From assembly GCA_024349245.1 (NCBI GenBank), contig JALDNG010000472.1, positions 1 through 64,000 of the forward strand: DNA of 64,000 nt, read 5' to 3'. The notes beneath the pieces were generated by a model that was not told the DNA's origin, searched no databases, and saw nothing but the letters and a program-made list of their open reading frames with translations. Positions 45,226 to 56,664 of this stretch are shown here, piece by piece (within the stretch, counting starts at the first letter, position 1; each line of letters opens with the position of its first letter). This DNA comes from Neodontobutis hainanensis (lineage: Eukaryota; Chordata; Actinopteri; Gobiiformes; Odontobutidae). A program made the position numbers and the translations under genes.

Positions 45226-46517
45226 TGCTTCCTGCCCACTTTTCCTTCAAGTGCACTTGATGGTCTAGCAGAGAAGTTTAATCATTCTGAGGACAGTTAT
45301 TGGCATCTTCCACAAAAACAACAATATTTCTTTTGAAAAAAAAGTGTGTTTTTTAGGTGTAGTGGGTATTCAATACTGATATGAAAATACATACTGAAAG
45401 CTGTTTTGAAAGCTTCATCAAGGTGTGTGCACTGGCACACATCTACTCCAACTTTTACCACAATCTTGTAGCAGTTATTGCCCTTTTTCCAGTCACTATC
45501 CATCACCTCAATAGTTGTATAGGGAATAGCAGGGTCCCCCTACATAAAAAAAAACACAAATGATAGATCTTGTAACAGAACAACAAAACTAGTTGCTTTG
45601 TGAAGACCTTACACATGTTAAAGGATTTAACAATTTTTCTGTCTTTTTCTGTGATTTCATTTTTTTGTAGACCTTTGGGCCTTATTCTGCTATAGTGATG
45701 TAGTTCAGTAGTTCAGTCTTTTCTCGGAAGAACGTCGGCAAAAGGATAAGCCTAGCCCGCAAGTCAATTCCTCGAAGGCAAAGAAATATCCATGATTACG
45801 TATCAAAAGGTCCAATTCAAATGCAGTAGATCTAGTTTCACGTTTATTAGCAAAATGACTGCCACTACCTGGTAGATCTACAGCCAGGGCCTCCTGTCCT
45901 GTGTCTGTGTAGTGCTTTGCCACTGAAGATCTACCCTGTGCAATCTTAAGCACATTTGGCAAGACACTGGCAAAGCCCTACCTGAAGCAATGACAGCAGC
46001 CATTTGTTGACTTCACTTCATCAAAAAACTTACATTTGCTACATAGATAAAACCAATCACAGCTTGCAAAATGCTCTTAAGCCTCAAAGTAGCCTTTAGA
46101 TACTATATTATTAGTTTTAGAGATTCATCACATTTCTAATAATGTCAAAATCCAGCAATTACTAAAATTGTTTGTTGTAAAATTGAGATTCACTTTTTTT
46201 TATCCTGATAAGAAATTAGCTTTGACTGTACTTCCTCCGCATCCTCCACTGGCATCCCTTCCATGACTTCATGTTGTCTCCAGGAGAATGTCTGTGTCAT
46301 GTGGTCTTTGACAGTGGACATGTCTGGATGTCTTTGGCATAGCGACAGAGACAGAAAAATTGTGTAAGTCTACACACTTATTGCATTCTAAGGTGCTCTG
46401 ACTAAAGGTATTGACTGAATCTATAAAACCTAATTTACATGTGATACAGATATTACAGAATTTTCAATATTATTCCACTTATTCCACTTAAATTCTTACA
46501 CTACATGAAAAAGGGTA
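45226..46517. other. No gene recognised
   Basis: No protein similarity in the frames here. A 24-base segment at 45931-45954 recurs exactly at 46612-46635 inside a Rex3 copy. Confidence 0.35.
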
Positions 46518-47645
46518 TTCCATCCATCCATCCATTTTCTTCCACTTACCCGGTGCCGGGTGGCAGGGGCAAAGACACCCTGACTTCACTCTTCACTGAC
46601 ACTTCCTCCAGCTACCCTGTGCAATCTTAAGCACAGGGGAACACTGAGGCCTGGGAACACCGAGACGTTCCCAGGCCAGTAGAGAGAAAAGGTCCATCCA
46701 GCATGTCCTAGGTCTTACCCGGGGCCTCCTCCCAGTTGGACGTGCCCGGATCACCTCCCCAGTAAGGCGTCTAGGAGCCATCAGGATCAAAGTTCAAAGT
46801 TCAAAGTTTTCTTTATTGTCCCTCTTGGGGAAATTAATTTTGCAGCATCATGCTCCTTAAAAAACATACAACATAGAATTACACTTCAACAACTCAAGAG
46901 CAGGATCAACAATGGAAATCACTAAAAACCAAGATAAAAATGTGCAAAATGGAATTAAAACATGAATAAAAACATTGTGCAAACAAGCAATTATTGTTGT
47001 GCAAAATGATTATAAAGTGCTAGGTGCCATTTAAGTGCCTCACAGCTGTCGGTAAAAACGACATATTTAATCTTTTAGTCCTACAGCCCAGAGCTCTGTA
47101 GCGCCGGCCGGAGGGCAGCAGCTCAAACTCCCCTCTGAGGGGATGGTCTTGGGACTGCGCTATAGCACCAGCCTTCCTCTGCACCAGATCAGATGCCTGA
47201 GCCACTTCATTTGGCTTCTATCCATTTGGAGGAGCAGCAGCTCTACTTTGACACCACAGGTGAGAATAGGAATGTAGCTCGATCAGTAAATGGAGAGCTT
47301 TGCCTAGCAGCTCAGCTCTTTCTTTACCACAACAGACCAGTACAACAACTGCATCACTCCAGAAGCTGCACCATTCTGTCTATCAATCTTCTCCTCTGCC
47401 CTTACCTCACTTGTGAATAAGACTTAAAAATACTTGAACTCCTCCACTCTAAGAAGGAGCTTTTCACCAACCTTAAGGGGACAAACCACCCTTTTCCGGC
47501 TGAGAACCATGGTTTTGGATTTGGAGGTCCTGAATCCTGTGGTCTCAAACCAGACTCCCTCCGGTTCATTAAAAATAATGAACAAGACCGGCGACAAAGG
47601 GCAGCCCTGCCGAGGTTCAACATGCACCGGGAACAAGTCTAACTT
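46518..47645 (-). mobile_element. Rex3 LINE, copy 3, split by another LINE
   Basis: Minus-strand Rex3 with ccat tail repeats at 46520. The left part, 46530-46789, matches the 3' coding end (ARPTGRRPRVRPRT, LLAWERLGV). The right part, 47187-47645, matches further upstream coding sequence, ending with the ggcgacaaagggcagccctg signature at 47590-47609. Internal deletions remove much of the RT core. A 397-bp LINE end lies between the two parts. An extra hairpin-like segment at 46613-46640 is absent from other Rex3 copies here. Confidence 0.85.
46790..47186 (-). mobile_element. 3' end of another LINE, inserted in Rex3, 5-bp duplication
   Basis: The minus strand reads LVQRKAGAIAQSQDHPLRGE then FELLPSGRRYRALGCRTKRL and NMSFLPTAVRHLN-stop, the C-terminal end of a fish non-LTR retrotransposon (Rex1- or L2-like). 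A 3' untranslated region follows, ending in tandem actttga units. A gatca repeat lies at both borders (46785-46789 and 47187-47191). Removing the insert rejoins the Rex3 sequence. Confidence 0.8.
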
Positions 47646-47689
47646 ACTTACTTTTTTTTAGACACATTATGTTTGTCAATATCCATTAC

Positions 47690-47775
47690 TTATATCAGAG
47701 CACAAATTAATAAAATAAATAAAAACATGAAATTCCAAAAGCTTCCCAAACTTTTTCTTGCCAGTGTATTTAGGG
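47690..47775 (+). mobile_element. Tc1-family terminal fragment
   Basis: The end aaattccaaaagcttccc followed by aaactttttcttgccagtg matches the right terminus of the Tc1 element at 45.2 kb. No transposase attached. Confidence 0.55.
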
Positions 47776-48062
47776 GCCAATGTATGAAACACAAACATGG
47801 ACATTTGTATGCATTCAAACGTGTACAAGACAGGATAAGAACTGTAAGATCTAAATATAAATAGTAGGGGCGGGGATCTTTAGGCATCTAACAATTTGAT
47901 TCCAATTCAGAGGCTTGCAATTCAATTCAGAAACAATGGATTGATGCATTTATGCCATTCACATTTTTAATTGATAAAGTCCAAAATGGAAAACATTTGA
48001 AATAATTTTTAGACTGGTTACTTTATATTTTGTATTTAAAACTATAAATAGACTAAATAAAA

Positions 48063-48240
48063 GGTTAAAGCAAAAGCATCTGGACTTTTTTTTATAAGGT
48101 AAAGACGTTTTGTCTCTAATACCAAGAGACTTTATCAATTCTGAGTTCAACTAGTAAGAGAGCTGAGCTTATATCTCCAGAGGGAGGGGTTTAACCTGAC
48201 ACTAAACCTAAATGGGAACAGACTGGTTCAGGTGAGTTGT
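48063..48240 (-). mobile_element. Penelope-like terminal fragment
   Basis: Contains agcatctggact, gacgttttgtctctaatacc and ggaggggtttaacctgacac. On the reverse strand these are the same sequences as 6130-6290 of the Penelope fragment. No coding sequence. A gttgtt microsatellite follows at 48263. Confidence 0.7.
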
Positions 48241-48285
48241 TAGTGTCACTGTTCCATTCAGGTGTTGTTGTTGTTGTTGTTTTTG

Positions 48286-48435
48286 TTTTACATTTACATT
48301 TATTCATTTAGCAGACGCTTTTATCCAAAACGACTTACATTGTTCTACAGTAATTACCAGTGTTACAGCCACTGGAGGCAACCGCCTACCTTCCGGTTGA
48401 AAGACGACTGCTCTACCACTGAGCTACTGCCGCCC
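48286..48435 (-). mobile_element. tRNA-headed SINE with L2-type tail (tail A)
   Basis: On the minus strand: the head gggcggcagtagctcagtgg to accggaaggtaggcggtt, a body with gcctccagtgg and taacactggtaat, then gtaagtcgttttggataaaa and gcgtctgctaaatgaa with an aaatgta tail. The tail is the same as the 3' end of the L2 LINEs at 11.1 and 37.1 kb, so that LINE's enzyme can be expected to copy it. The B-box part is deleted. Confidence 0.85.
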
Positions 48436-50049
48436 TAAATCAAGCAGTTTTGATTTAGGTTTTAGAACACTGTTATATTTTAGGAACAAAAATGGCTTTC
48501 TTCACCTCTAAAACCTATAAAACATGGAGCTAAAATGAATGCTGTTATTACACTCTGCATATAGAACAAAGAAATATATAACGCTAAATAATATTTTTTC
48601 TAATAAAATGAGATCTAAATTTTAACCTTGTTTTACATTGTTACCTACAATGATTTATGAGCATTATACATAAAGAAATTATTTACCTAAATCTAAGGTT
48701 TACCAGTTTTTAAAGGTCTAAACTTTTTATTTCTTGGACTTTCAGCTCGCTAAAAGCAGATATTAACAATTCTCAGCTTCTTCTGTATCAGTCCTACTGT
48801 CTCCAGTGTCTTGTTTTTCTTTTTGTTTTGTTTTTTGTGCAGGCAGAGGCCGCATGGGTTACATGACGTGTTTAAGGTTGATCTTTAGTCACCATATATT
48901 TATATGGGTTAGAAATGCCATATCAAAGAAATGGTGAACCAATATAGCCAAGACTAGGAGACAAATTATCTGAGCAGCTGTTATAATAATTTTAATTCTT
49001 ATGTTTAGAGTTACTGGGGGCTTATAGTTCTCCTCAGGTCATGTCAAATTCATGTCATGTCCTTCGTGCTAATCCAAGCCTGAAATAAGACATAACTAGA
49101 CTGAGACATGGCTTGTCACGGGACTCTTGCACCTGGACCATTGTGAACACCTCTCACCAAGGACGTCACTGTGTTGTATATAATCTCATGTTATGTTTAC
49201 ATCTGGGAGCAAAAACCAGCATCTGTACACTTGTTACTGTGTGTCTGCTTTGCTCATCCTTGCAAGGATTAAAACCTGACTATTGCTTGTTAAATTATAA
49301 TCGGTCTCCGTGTCTCTCTGGTTAAATATATGGATATAAAATATTCCTATAACAGCAGCGTTTGCCTCGACATAGAAGTTTGGACCTGACCAGTTTCTGA
49401 CAATTTCACATAAGTGAAGGGGGGACTATAATTTCTCCATCAAATGGCATGTAATGTTTTTCTTTCTCACTTTTACCATGTAGAAAGACATATTTTCATG
49501 CAGTGTTTCCCACAAACGTACAGTAAGCCTGTGGTGGGTTGTTGATGACATCATCTGGTGGGTTTATTTGTGTTGGGAGAGCGGTTCAAACAGTTTGTTG
49601 TAAGACTGTTTGATAATCATTGAGGTAAACTTTTGATAGAGAGCTTAGTCTGCTCTTAGCTAACACCACATGAATGTTTGTATTAATTACGCTGAGTTGT
49701 TAAGCAGGAGGCAGAGTTTGAGCCCTTCAGAGAGCAGCCAGTACAGAACAGACTCGGTGCACAGTTCAATGCAGCAAAAGCTTAAGTATGAACGTAATTT
49801 ATGCGACAAAGTCCACTGCCAATTGAAACACGGGACAAATATTGTCCAGTATGGGCTGATCATTCTAATCTACTAAAAATCCTTAATAAGCGTGGATAAC
49901 ATTGTATGGAGTAAAACAATTTAAATTAAATTCCCTTTTTAATGTGGGTGAGTAGAGGCTGGTAAAACGTCAAAACCAGAGCAAAAAAAAAAATATATAA
50001 TAATAATAATTTGTATTCATGGTGGTAAAAGGCATGTCCTCACTTCCTT
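48436..50049. other. No gene recognised; possible LTR-like piece near 49050-49330
   Basis: AT-rich. About 49110-49330 has a TATA-like ttgtatataatctc, then ggattaaaacctgac and cggtctccgtgtctctctgg, which looks like the R-U5 part of an LTR. No borders were found. Confidence 0.25.
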
Positions 50050-50290
50050 CGCCTACAGCAGTTAGAACGTAAAGAATGGCTCTCATTTTGACTGCAGACA
50101 CTTATTAAGTCAGAGCTTATGGAACACAAGATGGCCAGCATATTCAATATCTTCATTAAGCAATTACTGTGCCTTTGTTAAATTGGTTGGCCGGCTAATC
50201 AAGTTACACCATTTGCCTGTGGCCTAATTCTAAGGAAGGCGATACGCTGAGCTACAAGACTGCTGCGGCGACCTTCATATCAAGACTCTA
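50050..50290. other. Candidate conserved non-coding element
   Basis: High-complexity stretch with several homeodomain-type cores (cattaag, caattac, ctaatcaag, cctaattc) and no similarity to repeats in the window. Conservation cannot be tested here. Confidence 0.25.
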
Positions 50291-51214
50291 CTATTGTGTT
50301 TGTAACTGAAAGAGGGCATTATTAAAATGTAATATGCCATCCATTCATCTCCAGAGGCCAAATTATTATTAGACTTAGCCTTGTAGAGGACTGTTTTTAC
50401 AACGGCAACAAAATAGAAAAGTTCTTTATAAAAAAATAAGCATAAACAAAAATACTGCATAAGAAACAGTGGCCATATAGGACACAGAGCTGCCTGAAAA
50501 TGCATATTGGTGGGTCAAATTCCTATTAACATCCTAAAAAAGATCTTAGAGGTGGCTACACAATCGGGTGAAATGACTCAAGAATACAGTGCAACAATAC
50601 ATATTCACTAAAGCTCACGCCTACGCACTGTCTCACTTTGTCATGGTGCATCTTTGTCTTGCCCACGTTCACACAGAAGCTTATTATGTATGTGTTCAAC
50701 TACATAGGTCCATTATGTCAGCAGGCACATCATTGTCACCATCAAACATGAAACACTGCTTCAGCACAGTTCAGAATCCAAGCAGATTTATCAAGGCCAT
50801 CAATGGTTAAATGGCTCAATAGTAAACAAACATGGTTGTACTCAAGATCATAGAAACCGAAACCAAGACTTTTAGGAATCAAGATAAGGTTGAGTCAGTT
50901 TAAAAGCTGAGGCACAAGCTCTGACAGCCAGTAGACCACCTCTGCTGCTTCATGAAAGAAAATACAACCCCAAGTGTATAATGATGTCAGCATCAGGAAA
51001 TCTAATGTAATCTTGTAACACCACTGTCCCTGGTTTAATGTGACGCGAGAAAGTATTTATAGTGATAGTCCAGATAAAAACACTTTTAAGAAGACTAAAA
51101 TAGTACATGTCATTTGCAAAATATGAACTAAAGCAGCTGAATCTAAAGTCTATTGTAGGTGTTATTATTTTTCTATTAATATGAACCCTTGGATGCATCC
51201 TTATAATCGTTTTT
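50291..51214. other. No gene recognised
   Basis: AT-rich with chance ORFs only. Confidence 0.35.
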
Positions 51215-51900
51215 ACTTGTAAGTTGTTAACTTTGCACGCCACATTGCACCCTAGATTAGGACACTAAATACCTCATCTGTTGAAGCAAGTTAGAACAAG
51301 TTGGTCACCGTTAGCTGGACAGGAAGTGCCCCCTCCTGCGTGAGGTGCAGAGTATGTGAGCGGTGCGGAGCGGGAGCGGAGCGGTGTGATTTTGCCCGGT
51401 GCGAGGAGCGGATTTTTTAAATGTTGGAGCGTTGTGATTTTCTCCCGCTCCGAAACGCTCCACTATCGCTCAATTACCAATCACGAGCCAGGAGTCCCAG
51501 GACCAAACCACTGTCAGGAGACGGAGGGGTTTGGGGCTGTTCAGTGTTCAAAATTACAAAATAGTATGGATGTTTTTCTCTTAGTACTGCGTATTCGTTT
51601 TACACTACATGCATCTTCTGATCAGACACTGGTGTTATTAAAAAAAAAAAAAAAAAAAATACCCTGGAGCGAAAACGGAGCGAGACGTATAAGGACGGAG
51701 CGGGGGAGGGAGCGAGGAGCGGAAAATTGTACACCCAGAGCGGAGCTTGAGCGGAGTATTTATGAAATACTTTGAGCGTGGAGCGCAAATTCTTGCTGCT
51801 CCGCTCCGCTCACATACCCTGGTGAGGTGTGGCCAAATTTTATGACTTTTAGGGTATCGACTTGACCAAAGACACAACTTGTTGGCTGACCTTATGTTAA
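51215..51900 (+). repeat. Dispersed repeat, copy 2, split by a hAT MITE
   Basis: Flanks 51215-51347 and 51822-51900 align with 16760-16960: ttgcac, ccacattgcacc, ctagattag, gttagaac, cctcctgcg, then tggcca and cgacttgac. The hAT element sits between the two parts. Confidence 0.55.
51348..51821. mobile_element. hAT-type MITE with perfect 8-bp duplication, 474 bp
   Basis: Ends are cagagtatgtgagcggtgcg and the inverse of cagggtatgtgagcggagcg. gtgaggtg is duplicated exactly at 51340-51347 and 51822-51829. Both sub-terminal regions are rich in ggagcg/cgctcc motifs. A poly-A tract of about 20 lies at 51640. No transposase. Its ends differ from those of the other two hAT families here. Confidence 0.85.
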
Positions 51901-52553
51901 CTTTGTGTTGTGTACCAGCACTGTACTTATACCTTTTACTGAGTGGAATTAAATAGACAAAATTTACATTGTTTTTATATAGTTTTTATTCTTGTAGTCA
52001 TAGTTCCAACACTCGTATCAAAAGAGCCGCGAGAAACTGTTTTCAGAGTAACATAGGTCTACTTTAATCAGTGAAAATACATTGATTAAACTGGCTTTAA
52101 ACTGTGCTTTAAAATGTTTCAGTTCATTAATATGTAAATCCTGTTGCCATGGCTGGTATTCCATCAACAGTATAGTGCAGTGATTAGTTTTTTGTTCTGT
52201 GGAGACCAGAACAAACAGATTTCCGGTCTGAACTATGCCTCACACAGACAAACCTCAGGTGAGATTTCTCCCTAGATGTGGGTAAAAGGTAACTTAACTT
52301 AACTTGGCTAATGCATGATGCTGTTATTTGTATCTGAAGCAGAAGAAACAGAGACCACCTACTACTCAATGTTTGTAGGTGCCAGTAGGTACCAAAATAA
52401 ATGATCCTGTTAACCAATGTGAATAGAGTAAATGAAGCACGCGGAAGGTAGTGACAGCAATGGAGAAATATTTGAAAAGAAAAAGTTCAAACTGCAGACT
52501 GGGTGTGGTAAAAATTACCAAATATAAAAGGTCCTGGTATGTCTGAAGGTTAA

Positions 52554-52554
<1 letters not shown>
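51901..52554. other. No gene recognised
   Basis: AT-rich sequence without recognisable feature. Confidence 0.35.

Positions 52555-52631
<77 letters not shown>
52555..52631. repeat. (TAA)n microsatellite, about 25 units
   Basis: Uninterrupted ataataata tract of roughly 75 bases. Confidence 0.95.
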
Positions 52632-52632
<1 letters not shown>

Positions 52633-54059
52633 GCTTAGCAGTCAAGGCAATACAGTGAAATCTTTTTTTTGTTTGGATTTACTTTTACCGGGGTCATGAT
52701 TAAACCGACTCCGCTGTGTTTGGAGTGTGGGGTAAAAAATGATCTCATGGAGGCCATGGTCCTGAGTAGCTTGAGTGCCACAGATAGAGACTGAGAGCAG
52801 TTGTGTTCATCTAAGGACGCACAGGCCAAAAAATTAAAAGATTAAATTGTATATACTGTGTTAAGTTATGGTGTGTCATTTTGTAAAATTTTTGGCTTTT
52901 GGTGTGCCATATGATTTTTTTGCATGTAAAAATTTAAATGAGCTTTGTCTTAAAATAGGTTGAAAAACACTGCTCTGTTGGGTAAAAATCATACCTCACT
53001 GAGGACCAACTGTGGTCCATGGGACACACTTTGAGCCATCCAGGTATATAAAATGTGTACTGTAAAAGGGCTGTAGACTAGACTGTATTTATTATGGGTG
53101 GCATTTGAGTCCGATACCCAAGGAGTGGAAGACATAAGTGTGACGGGACAGTAAGAACAAAAAAGCACATCAAAGACCACCCAAAGTCTGGGTACTCCAC
53201 ACAATCTTAAACCTCCTGTGGAATTATACATAATGTTAGAGTCTGCAAAATGAACCACACTTATCAAAATTAATCCAGCTCACTTCATGGAATATCCTTC
53301 TGGATAAGTCCAGGTTTAGTCCAAGTTTAGATCTGTTTTTTTTGACAATATTGAATTCGTTTCCATGTTTTTCTTGTGATTAAGTAGAAGTATGTTCTTG
53401 TTGTGGTCATTAGACAGATGTATGTCACAGAATGATCACAGAATGAAGTGTGCTTTATCTGAGAGAGGAGCTGAGAGCTGGGCTAATGAGGATAAAAGAG
53501 GAATGGGATTTGTAGAAAAGGGGAATCTTCTGGAGCTGAAGGCCACAGAGCAAACGTCAAACCTTTCATTAGTGTCTTCATTTGGTGACAGCACACAACA
53601 GGGCCATGGCCTCTGCTCGATAAACACTGGGCACTTAAGTCTAGAGGATGGATCCTCGCTGTTGCTGTTCAAAATAACTTTTTTTTGCAATTCCATAATA
53701 ATAGCCATCTTCGGTGCAATTAAATCATCCACTTTGCAGCGTATGGCCTTCACCTCCCGTCACATCCATACATGGCTTTTATGTCGACATGTAGAGGGGT
53801 GGGGTAGGGGCAGCAGGATAAAAGCTGGAAAAGGGAAGTGTTTTAGAAATAGGAGGCTGAAGACAGAGAGCGAGAGGTCAGCTGAGACAGTCAGCAGAAG
53901 GACTGAGGAGACAGGCCTTTTGTGTGTGCGCACATTAATTAGAATCCTTCTGGACTGCCATTAGAGCTCATTAAAAAAAAAAAAAACGCCATCAAACAAA
54001 GAGTTGTACGCAGCCCACCCCCACCACAGAGCCTCAGCTCGGACTCTGTCTACTGTATG
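52632..54059. other. No gene recognised
   Basis: A 190-codon plus-strand open frame at 53392-53964 has no recognisable similarity and mixed composition, so I treat it as chance. The region 53430-53960 is less AT-rich than average and may contain conserved non-coding DNA. Confidence 0.3.
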
Positions 54060-54620
54060 TGTTTAAAGGGGACATATTATGCATTTTACCCTTTGAATGA
54101 GTATCTGCTGAAGGTTTTGGCTGCCTGGCCCTTTTATTTCTCAAGCCTTGCCTCCTTGTGTTTCTTTCGTCCTGTAGTTCCCAGCGTGTCTGCACAGAAA
54201 ACTTAAAATTGTTCACTTTACTGTTTTTTTTCAGTGAACAAAAATATTACATTGCTCTGTAAACTACACCACATTAATTTTTTCAACTCTATATTTAGTC
54301 TTTGGTTAAAAGATGGTTCTTGGCTAAATTCATTCAATAGGTCGGAAAAACTTATAAACTGTAGTAGCACTAGTTGAGGCCAGGTCAACTATACTGAGCA
54401 TGCTCATTTTGAACTTTTGGTTCAACACGTTTTAGCCAAGCCTCTCTCATTAAACCCCTTATATGGGCCTCACATAAGGGCTCCATCATACAGCGATATA
54501 CAGCGAGGTAGTCTCCAAAAGCAGAAATCTACTGTGAAACCCCATGACAACTTACAAGTGTAAAAAACCTGTTTACATCATAGTTCAAAAGATGGCTTGG
54601 GTCGGCAGGGGATGCTAACG
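54060..54620 (+). repeat. Dispersed repeat pieces
   Basis: Begins with ggggacatattatgcatttt, a common start of fish non-autonomous DNA elements. A related inverse sequence, gcataatatgttcc, lies at 57520. The part 54530-54605 matches 10940-11020. Full borders not found. Confidence 0.45.
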
Positions 54621-55440
54621 TTAGCTAGCACTAAATGTTATTTGTTAACTGTAGTGCTCTATCGATATATTGGCCAGCCGGCATGGTCTTCTTTTTTCTT
54701 GCGGATGACGCAAACGAGTGTGGCCTTAGAGTGGTGACATGACTCCTTTGCTTCTCCACTGAGTGAGACGTAAGGCTGGGCAGGTCATTTAAACAGTAGA
54801 CAGGTGTGTGTGCAGTTGTCACCTCCTCTCCTGCTCTGTCGTCACGTGACTCAGTGGCAGAACAGAGCAGCGACAAGACAAGTGAGCGATGTGTGGAGTT
54901 ATTTTATTGCAGTAACAAATCCACTGCAAGTTGTGATCTGTGTAAAAATCCTATCCGCTCCTGTGGTAACATGATGAACGAGCTGCACAAAAGATGAACG
55001 GAGGAGAGACAGACTTCCTGCACAGGAGTCACAGGAGTACTTTCAGTGGAAAACTGGTAGCTCAAGTAGTAATTATGTTCAATCAGTTAAAATAAAAATA
55101 TGCCTAAAAGATGATGAATGTGTCCTTGTGAATAAAATCAATTTAATTTCTGTCAACAGGCTACATTTAATAGAAATGCAATGTTATGGGACTGGGTGCA
55201 AGACCTCAAAGCAGACACAGAAGTGGATAAGGTTAAGAATGTTGGTTTATTAGTACAGCAGGGAGGGTGGAAAATTTGGCGTGGTTGTAGAGTGGTGTAG
55301 TGGCTCGTTGGCAGACAGAGAAAACTGGGTGCACAGTGAAGGCACAAAAAGAAGGCAAAAATCTCACAAGTTCAAACTGCTAGGCCGTAGTGTTCTAACC
55401 ACTGAGCAGACGGAACAATCTGGCGATGAGTGGAGAAAAA
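54621..55440. other. No gene recognised
   Basis: Mixed composition sequence without coding similarity. Confidence 0.3.
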
Positions 55441-55444
55441 ACCT

Positions 55445-55505
55445 CAGTGCTGCCAACTTAGCGCCTTTATGGCTATATTTAGCGAGTATTCAGACCCCTC
55501 AAGCG
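55445..55505 (+). mobile_element. hAT-like terminal fragment
   Basis: cagtgctgccaacttagcgc followed by ttatggctatatttagcgag is a terminus type I associate with fish hAT MITEs. Only one end is present; the Tc1 copy begins soon after. Confidence 0.4.
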
Positions 55506-55537
55506 ACACATTTTTTTAAAAAGGAACTATATTTACT

Positions 55538-56664
55538 TGTTTAATTTCTCATTAATGCAAGAATCTAATCAACCAATCACATGGCAGTTGCTTCAGTGCA
55601 TTTAGGGGTGTGGTCCTGGTCAAGACAATCTCCTGAACTCCAAACTGAATGTCAGAATGGGAAAGAAAGGTGATTTAAGCAATTTTGAGCGTGGCATGGT
55701 TGTTGGTGCCAGACGGGCCGGTCTGAGTATTTCACAATCTGCTCAGTTACTGGGATTTTCATGCACAACCATTTCTAGGGTTTACAAAGAATGGTGTGAA
55801 AAGGAAAAAACATCCAGTATGCAGCAGTCCTGTGGGCGAAAATGCCTTGTTGATGCTAGAGGTCAGAGGAGAATGGGCCGACTGATTCAAGCTGATAGAA
55901 GAGCAACTTTGACTGAAATAACCACTCGTTACAACCAAGGTATACAGCAAAGCATTTGTGAAACCACAACACGCACAACCTTGAGGCGGATGGGCTACAA
56001 CAGCAGAAGACCCCACCGGGTACCACTCATCTCCACTACAAATAGGAAAAAGAGGCTACAATTTGCATGAGCTCACCAAAACTGGACAGTTGAAGACTGG
56101 AAAAATGTATGGTAGAGAATCAGAATTTAGCATAAACAGAATGAGAACATGGCTCCATCATGCCTTGTTACCACTGTGCAGGCTGGTGGTGGTATAATGG
56201 TGTGGGGGATGTTTTCTTGGCACACTTTAGGCCCCTTAGTGCCAATTGGGCATCGTTTAAATGCCACAGGCTACCTGAGCATTGTTTCTGACCATGTCCA
56301 TCCCTTTATGACCACCATGTATCCATCCTCTGAAGGCTACTTCCAGCAGGATAATGCACCATGTCACAAAGCTCCAATCATTTCAAATTGGTTTCTTGAA
56401 CATGACAATGAGTTCACTGAACTAAAATGGCCCCCACAGTCACCAGATCTCAACCCAATAGAGACTCTTTGGGATCTCCATCAACTGCAAGATGCTATCC
56501 TATCAATATGGGCCAACATTTGTAAAGAATGCTTTCAGCACTTTGTTGAGTCAATGCCACGTAGAATTAAGGCAGTTCTGAAGGCAAAAGGGGGTCAAAC
56601 ACAGTATTAGTATAACACAGTATTAGTATGGTGTTCCTAATAATTCTTTAGGTGAGTGTATATT
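55538..56664 (+). mobile_element. Tc1-like transposon, 5' truncated
   Basis: Starts within the left flank of a common fish Tc1 family at cttgtttaatttctcattaa, and runs to the right terminus ggtgttcctaataattcttt plus aggtgagtgta. The left terminal repeat is missing. Confidence 0.85.
55657..56610 (+). pseudogene. Tc1-like transposase lacking the first catalytic Asp
   Basis: The N-terminus MGKKGDLSNFERGMVVGARR and the paired-like helix-turn-helix LSISQSAQLLGFSCTTISRV with RRMGYNSRRPHRVPLIS are well kept. Between NWTVEDWKNV (about 56098) and RIRI the segment that carries the first Asp (WSDESRF in the family) is deleted, and stop codons follow. The second frame has GGGIMVWGMFSW, YFQQDNAPCHKA (second Asp) and SPDLNPIETLWD (Glu). 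A second small deletion follows, where LW passes directly to DLHQLQDAI. It cannot be active. Length is about 90% of the family's usual 340 codons. Confidence 0.88.

Noticed and set aside
51356..51775. 139-codon frame rich in Arg and Glu
   Set aside because: It lies wholly inside the hAT MITE and is produced by its ggagcg repeats.
53392..53964. 190-codon open frame on the plus strand
   Set aside because: No recognisable domain, low-complexity mixed composition, no splice context, and an overlapping minus-strand frame of similar quality. Most likely chance.
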